Assembly: GCA_025450155.1 (NCBI GenBank)
Contig: JANWIB010000025.1
Coordinates: 1 to 5,256 of the forward strand
Source of the DNA: Sphingobacteriaceae bacterium
Lineage (GTDB): Bacteria > Bacteroidota > Bacteroidia > Sphingobacteriales > Sphingobacteriaceae
Direction of reading: 5' to 3'
Length of the DNA: 5,256 nt
How positions within the stretch are numbered: position 1 is the stretch's first letter; every line of letters begins with the position of its first letter. A model generated the notes under the pieces. It worked only from the letters and a program-made list of their open reading frames with translations, was not told the DNA's origin and made no database searches. The position numbers and the translations under genes are program-made. Shown here one piece after another: positions 1-5,256 of the stretch.

Positions 1-74
1 AATTGTCTGTAGATATGTCAAACAAAAAAGGTATAGGTATGGTAATGACAGGTGTAAGACATTTTAAACACTAA
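1..74 (+). CDS. purH: PurH C-terminus (partial): bifunctional AICAR formyltransferase / IMP cyclohydrolase
   Basis: Only the last 23 codons are present, read from base 3 (bases 1-2 finish a codon that starts outside the window) to TAA at 72-74. The peptide contains GIGMVMTGVRHFKH, the typical end of PurH (family pattern roughly G-hydrophobic-AMVFTGxRHFxH), which is the C-terminal edge of the AICAR transformylase domain. PurH catalyses the last two steps of IMP synthesis in the cytoplasm. As I recall, purH directly upstream of mreB is common in Bacteroidota, and that supports the call. It lies 73 nt before mreB on the same strand with no visible terminator between them, so some read-through into the mre operon is plausible. 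The catalytic residues are outside the window, so the call rests on the tail motif and the gene neighbourhood. Confidence 0.85.
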   Translation, partial: LSVDMSNKKGIGMVMTGVRHFKH

Positions 75-147
75 AATTTCAAAAAAAATCAACAATTTAG
101 CGTTTCAAAAAAAACATATATTATAATTTAAAAAAACAAGAAAGTTA
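75..147 (+). promoter_or_regulatory. A-rich leader between purH and mreB, possible weak promoter
   Basis: This short gap is almost entirely A and T. It contains three A-runs (81-88, 107-114, 130-136) and an exact 12-base direct repeat, TTTCAAAAAAAA, at 77-88 and 103-114. A TATAAT hexamer lies at 122-127, 20 bases before the mreB ATG. No TTGACA-like -35 box lies 16-18 bases upstream, and I found no exact match to the Bacteroidota -7 consensus TAnnTTTG, so the promoter call is weak. There is no GC-rich stem followed by a T-run, so purH does not appear to end in an intrinsic terminator here. The bases just before ATG (AAGAAAG, 138-144) are purine-rich but too close to be a standard Shine-Dalgarno site, which is normal for Bacteroidota. 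Confidence 0.3.
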
Positions 148-1170
148 ATGGGTTTATTTAACTGGTTCACACAAGAAATTGCAATTGATTTGGGTACGGC
201 AAATACCCTCATTATACACAATGATAAGGTAGTAGTCGATGAGCCTTCTATAGTGGCTTTTGACCGCAGTACAAACAAAGTAATTGCTATTGGCCGCCAG
301 GCCATGCAGATGGAAGGAAAAACACACGAAAATATTCGTACCGTTCGTCCTCTAAAAGATGGGGTAATTGCTGATTTCAATGCGGCAGAACACATGATTC
401 GCGGCATGATTAAAATGATTAATAACGGAAAGGGTTGGTTTTTTCCTTCCTTACGTATGGTAATATGTATCCCCTCGGGTATTACCGAAGTTGAGAAACG
501 TGCCGTGCGTGACTCGGCAGAAATTGCCGGTGCAAAGGAAGTCTACCTGATTCATGAGCCAATGGCTGCCGCTGTTGGTATTGGAATTGACGTGGAAGAA
601 CCAATGGGAAATATGATTATTGATATTGGCGGCGGTACTACAGAAATTGCCGTTATCGCCTTATCAGGCATTGTTTGTGATCAGTCAATTCGCGTTGCAG
701 GAGATAATTTTGATGAAGATATCGTTAATTATATGCGTCGTCAGCATAATATTATGATCGGCGAACGTACTGCTGAAAAAATTAAAATTGAAGTTGGGGC
801 GGCTCTTCCTGAGTTACCGGATCCACCGGCTGATTTTGCTGTTCAAGGCCGAGATTTAATGACGGGAGTTCCAAAACAAATCACGGTATCTTATACAGAA
901 ATTGCACACTGTTTAGATAAATCAATTTCTAAAATTGAAGAAGCTATTTTGAAGGCTTTGGAAATTACTCCTCCGGAACTTTCGGCAGATATTTATCAAA
1001 CAGGTATTTATTTAACGGGGGGCGGCGCACTTTTGCGTGGCCTGGATAAGCGTATTTCATCTAAAACCAAGCTTCCGGTACATGTTGCCGAAGATCCTCT
1101 TCGTGCAGTTGTTCGTGGAACCGGAATCGCATTAAAAAATATTGAAAACTTTAAATTCTTAGAGCGATAA
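148..1170 (+). CDS. mreB: MreB, actin-like rod-shape-determining protein
   Basis: MreB is the bacterial actin homologue: an ATPase that forms antiparallel filaments on the inner face of the cytoplasmic membrane and orients the Rod peptidoglycan-synthesis complex. The 340-residue protein has the usual family length and all actin-fold nucleotide motifs: phosphate-1 IDLGTANT (13-20), HEPMAAA with the likely catalytic Glu137, phosphate-2 IIDIGGGTTEIA (157-168), the connecting segment GERTAEKIKIEVGA (205-218) and the adenosine motif GIYLTGGGALLRGLD (286-300). The hydrophobic start MGLFNWF and the loop GWFFP (96-100), which sits about where MreB proteins carry their membrane-inserting loop, suggest direct membrane binding; this is an inference. 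The ATG at 148 gives the expected Bacteroidota N-terminus, with IDLGT close to the start. It is the first gene of the mre cluster and the only one separated from the next gene by a real gap, which contains a hairpin. The reading frame is intact. Confidence 0.98.
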   Translation: MGLFNWFTQEIAIDLGTANTLIIHNDKVVVDEPSIVAFDRSTNKVIAIGRQAMQMEGKTHENIRTVRPLKDGVIADFNAAEHMIRGMIKMINNGKGWFFPSLRMVICIPSGITEVEKRAVRDSAEIAGAKEVYLIHEPMAAAVGIGIDVEEPMGNMIIDIGGGTTEIAVIALSGIVCDQSIRVAGDNFDEDIVNYMRRQHNIMIGERTAEKIKIEVGAALPELPDPPADFAVQGRDLMTGVPKQITVSYTEIAHCLDKSISKIEEAILKALEITPPELSADIYQTGIYLTGGGALLRGLDKRISSKTKLPVHVAEDPLRAVVRGTGIALKNIENFKFLER

Positions 1171-1173
1171 TTC

Positions 1174-1213
1174 AGATATGATATGTGAGATTCATGTCTC
1201 GCATATCATATCT
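1174..1213 (+). repeat. Strong inverted repeat (17-bp stem hairpin) between mreB and mreC
   Basis: Left arm 1174-1190 (AGATATGATATGTGAGA) pairs with right arm 1197-1213 (TCTCGCATATCATATCT). Sixteen pairs are Watson-Crick and one (1186 with 1201) is T-G, which still pairs as G-U in RNA. The loop is six bases, TTCATG, or TCAT if T1191 and G1196 also pair. The stem begins three bases after the mreB stop codon and ends 13 bases before the preferred mreC ATG. The right arm is followed by CAAATCTAAAAAT rather than a T-run, so it is not a standard intrinsic terminator. It may protect the mreB 3' end, mark an RNA-processing site that lets mreB outnumber mreCD, or be a dispersed genomic palindrome. 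The structure is read directly from the sequence; its function is unknown. Confidence 0.85.
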
Positions 1214-1226
1214 CAAATCTAAAAAT

Positions 1227-2060
1227 ATGCGTAACCTCTGGCTCTTTATCAGTAAGTATAACGCATTCTTCCTTTTTGTAATTTTCTTTGTTATATCTCT
1301 TATTTTAATGATAAGAGACAATACCTATCAAAGGTCTGCAACTCTAAGCTCTTCTAATGTTTTAATAGGCCGGGCATACGAAAGAATAAATCAATTTAAA
1401 AGTTATTTATCATTAGGTGCTGTAAATGATAGCCTGGTAGCTGAAAATGCCAGACTAAAAAATCAGCTAAGAAGTTCGTTTTTTGATAATAAATTAGTGC
1501 GAAAAACCGTTAAAGATTCGCTTTTAAAACAGCAATATACTTACATAACAGCCGGGGTTGTTAACAACTCCATTCATCAAAGAGATAATTACATTACGAT
1601 TAACAGGGGCAGTTTACATGGCATTTCAAAGGGTATGGGAGTTATAGGCCCTTCGGGGGTGGTAGGAATTGTTTGGAACGTTTCCAAGCATTATTCAACA
1701 GTAAGATCTTTATTACATACTGGCACAAAAATTACCGCAAGCATAGCCAAAAGCAATGCTTTCGGGTCATTGGCTTGGGGAGAAACAAGTTTTGATTCTG
1801 AAATAGCAGATTTAAAGGGCATTCCGAACCATGTCACAGTAAAAAAAGGGCAACAGGTAATCACTTCAGGTTTCTCCTTATTTCCTAAAGGCATATTAAT
1901 AGGGAACGTAATTAGCAGCAGTATCAAAGGCGAGAGTGATTTGGATATAAAAGTTAAACTTTCAACCAATTTTTCTACGTTACAATACGTTTATGTGGTA
2001 ATCAATAATTTAGCCTTAGAGCAACAGCAATTAGAAGCAAAAAGCATTAAAAATGAGTAG
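1227..2060 (+). CDS. mreC: MreC, periplasmic rod-shape-determining scaffold
   Basis: MreC is an inner-membrane protein whose periplasmic part self-associates and binds PBP2, activating the RodA-PBP2 synthase. From ATG 1227 the product is 277 residues: a short cytoplasmic N-terminus, one membrane helix at about 9-29 (KYNAFFLFVIFFVISLILMI region), a likely coiled coil at about 48-83 (INQFKSYL to ENARLKNQL), then the two beta-barrel MreC domain at about 105-260. Typical blocks there are RDNYITINRGSLHGISKGMG (119-138), GVVGIVWNVSKHYSTVRSLL (144-163), FGSLAWG (179-185) and VITSGFSLFPKGILIG (211-226). The frame also extends upstream to GTG 1185 and ATG 1194, but both lie inside the hairpin and would add 14 or 11 polar and basic residues. 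MRNLWLF is the usual start in Bacteroidota as I recall it, and the bases before ATG 1227 are A-rich, so I choose 1227. The 3' end overlaps mreD by 8 nt. Confidence 0.95.
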   Translation: MRNLWLFISKYNAFFLFVIFFVISLILMIRDNTYQRSATLSSSNVLIGRAYERINQFKSYLSLGAVNDSLVAENARLKNQLRSSFFDNKLVRKTVKDSLLKQQYTYITAGVVNNSIHQRDNYITINRGSLHGISKGMGVIGPSGVVGIVWNVSKHYSTVRSLLHTGTKITASIAKSNAFGSLAWGETSFDSEIADLKGIPNHVTVKKGQQVITSGFSLFPKGILIGNVISSSIKGESDLDIKVKLSTNFSTLQYVYVVINNLALEQQQLEAKSIKNE

Positions 2061-2568
2061 AGTTATTCTCCCAAATTTCCTTCGCTTCCTGATACTAATT
2101 TTTATCCAGGTTTTTTTGCTAAAAAATATCGGGTATTACAATCTTGCTGTACCTTTTTTATACATACTTTTTATTCTTTTATTGCCATTTGGCATTCCTA
2201 ATATGCTACTATTTACCTTAGCATTTATTACGGGACTAACCATAGATACTTTTTATGATACATTGGGTATTAATGCCGCCGCATGCACCATGCTCGCTTT
2301 CGTTCGTATCTTATTCATCAACATTACCGTACAAAGACAAGGGTTTGAAAACGAACCGGAGCCACGGCTGGGAATTATGGGTTTCCGATGGTTTTTTTTC
2401 TACGGTCTGTTTCTTACCGTTTTTCACCACTTAACGCTGTTTTTATTAGAAACCTATAATTTTTCAGACTTGAGGTATACATTGATACGTGTAGTGTTTA
2501 GTTCTATTTTTACTTTATTTTTGATACTAGTTACTGAGTTTATCTTCTTCCGAAAGAGAGAGCGTTGA
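2053..2568 (+). CDS. mreD: MreD, rod-shape-determining membrane protein
   Basis: MreD is a small polytopic inner-membrane protein of the Rod complex that works with MreC to control PBP2-RodA. The 171-residue product is very hydrophobic, with about six candidate membrane helices near residues 9-27, 31-47, 50-66, 73-92, 112-133 and 144-167. The segment GLTIDTFYDTLGINAAA (61-77) fits the family pattern of Gly, a membrane Asp, and a small-residue LG-x-x-A stretch. A polar loop (about 94-108, including NEPEPR) divides the protein, and the C-terminus is basic (FRKRER), consistent with a cytoplasmic end. Length and position between mreC and mrdA are typical. MreD sequences diverge widely, so synteny carries much of the weight. 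Its ATG overlaps the mreC stop by 8 nt and its TGA shares one base with the mrdA ATG, suggesting coupled translation on both sides. Confidence 0.93.
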   Translation: MSRVILPNFLRFLILIFIQVFLLKNIGYYNLAVPFLYILFILLLPFGIPNMLLFTLAFITGLTIDTFYDTLGINAAACTMLAFVRILFINITVQRQGFENEPEPRLGIMGFRWFFFYGLFLTVFHHLTLFLLETYNFSDLRYTLIRVVFSSIFTLFLILVTEFIFFRKRER

Positions 2569-4490
2569 TGAATAGTTTTTTTGCCCGCCGATTTGTTGTG
2601 CAAACCATATTTATCGTAATATCGGTAATACTATTGATGCGGCTATTTTATATTCAGGTTATTGATAAAACCTACTTCCTATCTGCCAATAACAATGTCC
2701 TAAGAAAGGAGATAATCTATCCGGCCAGAGGAGTTATTTTAGACCGTAAAGGCGAAATACTGGTTCAGAATGAACCGGTATATGACCTAATTGTTATTCC
2801 AAATGAAGTAAAACCATTTGATACCATTGGGTTTTGCAAATTGATTGGCATTGATAAAAAAGGTTTTAAGAAACGTTTTAAAAAAGCTAAAGATTTTTCT
2901 ATTCTCAAAGCATCCATTTTCGAAAAGCAGCTCTCAGCAGAAACCTATGCTTCTTTTCAGGAGAAGTTATTTGAATATCCTGGGTTTTATGTTCAAAACA
3001 GAACAGTTAGAAACTACCCCGATAGTATTGCATCACAATTTTTAGGATATGTTGGTGAGGTAACCGATAAAGAAATTGAAAAATCGAAAAATTTTTACCG
3101 GCAGGGAGATTATATTGGAAGAAGTGGCGTTGAAAGGTCGTATGAGGATCTATTACGAGGTCAGAGAGGTATTCAAAATCTGATGGTTGATGCTTTCAAT
3201 CGCCCCAAGGGTCATTTTGCTGATGGAAAATATGACACATTAGCGGTAGCTGGTGATAAATTAATTTCCTCTTTAGATAAAGGAATCCAAAAATTAGGCG
3301 AACAATTAATGCGCAATAAGATAGGCAGTATTGTAGCGATCGAACCTTCTACCGGAGAAATTCTTGCATTTGTGAGCAGTCCAAGTTATGATCCCAACCT
3401 CATGGTTGGACGGGAGCGGGGAAATAATTACATGAAACTATTACAAGACCCTAATAAACCCATGTTTATTAGACCCATACAAGCGGAATACCCTCCCGGA
3501 TCAATTTTTAAAGTTATCAATGCGTTGGTATCGCAGCAATTTGGACAAGTCAATCCTAAAACCACCTATTCCTGCGGAGGTGGATACCATTACGGTAATA
3601 AAATTATGCGTTGTACCCACGTTCACGGGTCAGTTGATTTGACAAGATCAATTGCAGTATCATGCAATACATATTATGGCCAGGTTTATAATTTGATGAT
3701 TAATCGTGCGGGTATAAGGCCTGTAGATGCCTATAAACGATGGCAGGCAGCTGTTTCTAAATTTAACATTGGCTCTAAACTGGATATTGATCTTCCTAAT
3801 GAAAGAAAAGGGTTGTTACCAAGCGCCGATTTTTACACCAAACGTTGGGGAGGCGATAGTTGGGGTTCAAGCTTCAACATTTCTCTCTCTATCGGTCAGG
3901 GAGAACTTGGGATTACACCACTTCAAATGGCAAATGTAATGGCCATTGTAGCCAATAGGGGATTTTACTATAAGCCTCATTTAATTAAATCTATTGGTGA
4001 AAAGAAAATTATTAAACCAGAATTTACTAAGAAAAACAGTGTAGGTATTGATGAGCAATATTTTGATGTGGTAATAGAAGGGATGAGTCGGGTGGTAAAC
4101 CAGCCTGGTGGAACAGCCTATGCCTCTAAAATTTCAAATATAGAGATGTGCGGAAAAACAGGAACGGCACAAAATCCACATGGAAAAGACCATGCTGTTT
4201 TTGTAGCATTCGCTCCCAGAAAAAATCCTAAGATAGCTATTGCCGTAGTAGTAGAAAATTCAGGATACGGAGGAACATGGTCGGCACCCATTGCCAGTTT
4301 GCTGACAGAAAAATATCTTACCGGAAAAATAACGCGACCCGCTGTGGTAGATAGGCTCGTAAAAGCAAACTTGTTGCCAGTTGTTGTGAAAGTAAAACCT
4401 CAGGCAAAAATGCCGCAAAAAGACAGTGTTCCTAAAAAAGCAATACAGTCCAATAATTCTACAGTTTCTATTAGTAAAGCAAGAAGATGA
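2568..4490 (+). CDS. mrdA: Penicillin-binding protein 2 (class B D,D-transpeptidase of the Rod complex)
   Basis: PBP2 crosslinks new glycan strands made by its partner RodA and is a beta-lactam target. The 640-residue product has an N-terminal membrane anchor (about 10-31), the class B pedestal with ARGVILDRKGEIL (53-65), GYVGEVTDKEI (160-170) and GRSGVERSYEDLLRGQRG (184-201), then the transpeptidase domain from about 250. All three catalytic motifs are present: SxxK as S312-I-F-K315 in YPPGSIFK, SxN as S365-C-N367, and KTGT at 530-533. The protein should be active, with the bulk in the periplasm. A Cys/His cluster (C336, H341, C349, H351, H353) lies between SxxK and SxN. Residues after about 605 form a basic low-complexity tail outside the enzymatic domain. 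I start at ATG 2568 (TGATG with the mreD stop, after a purine-rich AAAGAGAGAG at 2553-2562) rather than TTG 2565, one codon earlier. The length is close to E. coli PBP2. The distinction from PBP3/FtsI rests on the mreD and rodA neighbours. Confidence 0.97.
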   Translation: MNSFFARRFVVQTIFIVISVILLMRLFYIQVIDKTYFLSANNNVLRKEIIYPARGVILDRKGEILVQNEPVYDLIVIPNEVKPFDTIGFCKLIGIDKKGFKKRFKKAKDFSILKASIFEKQLSAETYASFQEKLFEYPGFYVQNRTVRNYPDSIASQFLGYVGEVTDKEIEKSKNFYRQGDYIGRSGVERSYEDLLRGQRGIQNLMVDAFNRPKGHFADGKYDTLAVAGDKLISSLDKGIQKLGEQLMRNKIGSIVAIEPSTGEILAFVSSPSYDPNLMVGRERGNNYMKLLQDPNKPMFIRPIQAEYPPGSIFKVINALVSQQFGQVNPKTTYSCGGGYHYGNKIMRCTHVHGSVDLTRSIAVSCNTYYGQVYNLMINRAGIRPVDAYKRWQAAVSKFNIGSKLDIDLPNERKGLLPSADFYTKRWGGDSWGSSFNISLSIGQGELGITPLQMANVMAIVANRGFYYKPHLIKSIGEKKIIKPEFTKKNSVGIDEQYFDVVIEGMSRVVNQPGGTAYASKISNIEMCGKTGTAQNPHGKDHAVFVAFAPRKNPKIAIAVVVENSGYGGTWSAPIASLLTEKYLTGKITRPAVVDRLVKANLLPVVVKVKPQAKMPQKDSVPKKAIQSNNSTVSISKARR

Positions 4491-5256
4491 ATAATCAGCG
4501 AAGCCTTTTTTTTAATGTAGACTTGACGACCGTAATACTATACTTATTGTTATGCATTATTGGCTGGTTCAATATTCATGCGGCCGTGTTTGACCCGGAC
4601 CATCCAAGCATTATAGATATGAGTACGAATTATGGCAAGCAATTCATATTCATTATTTCTGCTTTAATACTTGGAATGGTAATCCTGTTGCTGGATGGAA
4701 AATTTTTCAGCACAACTTCGCCCATATTTTATGGGGTTTCGCTATTACTACTTGTACTGGTTCTGATTATTGGACGCAATGTAGGTGGGAATCAGGCTTG
4801 GATTCCCATTGGCACTTTTCGTTTACAGCCCTCAGAGTTTGCTAAATTCTCTACTTGTCTTGTACTTGCTAAGTATTTAAGTGGAACAAATGTTAAAATT
4901 CAAGATTTTAAAACGCAGATTTTAACGAGTATTCTCCTCTTTACCCCCATGATTTTAATTCTGCTTCAACCGGATGCAGGGTCTGCCTTAACATTTACCT
5001 CTCTCATTTTTGTTCTTTACAGAGAGGGGCTATCCGGATATGTGCTGGTTATTGAGGGGCTATCCATTATTTTATTTGTCCTAACGCTGATGTTTAATAA
5101 ATTCTATGTATTGGGTGGAGTTATAATAACCGCGGTTCTTTTAATTTATCAATATCGGAAAAGTAAAAAATTTATATCCATATTAAGCATTGGGGCTGTA
5201 CTATCTGTAGCATTTATATTCTGTGTGGATTTTGCATATAACCAAATTTTAAAGCC
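4487..5256 (+). CDS. rodA: RodA, SEDS-family peptidoglycan glycosyltransferase (partial, 3' end missing)
   Basis: RodA is a multi-pass membrane enzyme that polymerises lipid II into glycan strands and works as a pair with PBP2. The frame opens at ATG 4487, overlapping the mrdA stop as ATGA, and stays open for 256 codons to the window edge. Hydrophobic helices lie near residues 13-34, 51-70, 78-96, 113-130, 146-161, 165-178, 185-203, 206-222 and 229-247. SEDS signatures are visible: GGNQAWIPIGTFRLQPSEFAK (100-120, the highly conserved periplasm-facing W-I-x-I-G-x-F-x-x-QPSEFAK block) and QPDAGSALTF (161-170). The essential aspartate of the large periplasmic loop and the C-terminal helices lie beyond the edge, so catalytic integrity cannot be judged. 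The paralogue FtsW is possible by sequence alone, but the position after mrdA and the Q-P-D-x-G-S form favour RodA. A purine-rich stretch (about 4478-4486) precedes the start. Confidence 0.95.
   Translation, partial: MNNQRSLFFNVDLTTVILYLLLCIIGWFNIHAAVFDPDHPSIIDMSTNYGKQFIFIISALILGMVILLLDGKFFSTTSPIFYGVSLLLLVLVLIIGRNVGGNQAWIPIGTFRLQPSEFAKFSTCLVLAKYLSGTNVKIQDFKTQILTSILLFTPMILILLQPDAGSALTFTSLIFVLYREGLSGYVLVIEGLSIILFVLTLMFNKFYVLGGVIITAVLLIYQYRKSKKFISILSIGAVLSVAFIFCVDFAYNQILK

Noticed and set aside
122..127. TATAAT as a confident mreB promoter
   Set aside because: It has no matching -35 element and does not fit the Bacteroidota TAnnTTTG form. In an AT-only spacer such a hexamer is easily found by chance.
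105..407. 100-codon minus-strand open frame opposite the start of mreB
   Set aside because: It lies antisense to well-conserved mreB codons, has no recognisable domain and ends in the A-rich spacer. It is a shadow of mreB.
1174..1226. Rho-independent terminator after mreB
   Set aside because: The stem is strong, but its right arm is followed by CAAATCTAAAAAT with no T-run and the stem is AT-rich, so it does not fit the standard pattern. It is reported as a hairpin of unknown role.
1691..1969. 92-codon minus-strand open frame opposite mreC
   Set aside because: It is fully antisense to the conserved MreC domain, with no recognisable motif or start context.
2845..3045. 66-codon plus-strand open frame inside mrdA in another frame
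   Set aside because: It lies within the conserved PBP2 pedestal region, and its Lys/Phe-rich composition reflects out-of-frame AT-rich codons.
3727..3939. 70-codon plus-strand open frame inside mrdA in another frame
   Set aside because: It lies within the PBP2 transpeptidase domain and shows no independent coding signature.

Overview
The window is an AT-rich stretch of a bacterial chromosome carrying the cell-elongation (Rod complex) operon, entirely on the + strand: tail of purH, then mreB, mreC, mreD, mrdA (PBP2) and the first part of rodA. The gene order purH-mreBCD-mrdA-rodA, the wording of the proteins (for example MreC beginning MRNLWLFISKYNAFFLF) and the A-rich leaders with poor Shine-Dalgarno sites point to the phylum Bacteroidota. 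The style looks most like Sphingobacteriaceae (Pedobacter and relatives), but that family placement is an inference from memory.

Layout. Bases 1-74 encode the last 23 residues of PurH. A 73-base A-rich gap (75-147) with no terminator-like stem leads to mreB (148-1170). The 56-base gap between mreB and the preferred mreC start (1227) is mostly filled by a strong, nearly perfect inverted repeat (1174-1213). From mreC onward the genes are packed tightly: mreC/mreD overlap by 8 nt, mreD/mrdA share one base (TGATG), and mrdA/rodA overlap by 4 nt (ATGA). rodA runs off the right edge after 256 codons. No stretch over 300 bases lacks a gene.

How the genes work together. MreB forms membrane-bound actin-like filaments under the inner membrane. 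MreC and MreD link them to the synthetic enzymes. RodA polymerises glycan strands from lipid II and PBP2 crosslinks them, so the cluster makes the side-wall peptidoglycan of a rod-shaped cell. PurH, a purine biosynthesis enzyme, is a neighbour with no direct role in this machine.

This is a conserved housekeeping region. I found no mobile element, CRISPR array, RNA gene or evidence of a new system. The parts most worth a second look are the mreB-mreC hairpin, the mreC start it affects, a Cys/His cluster in PBP2 and the basic C-terminal tail of PBP2.
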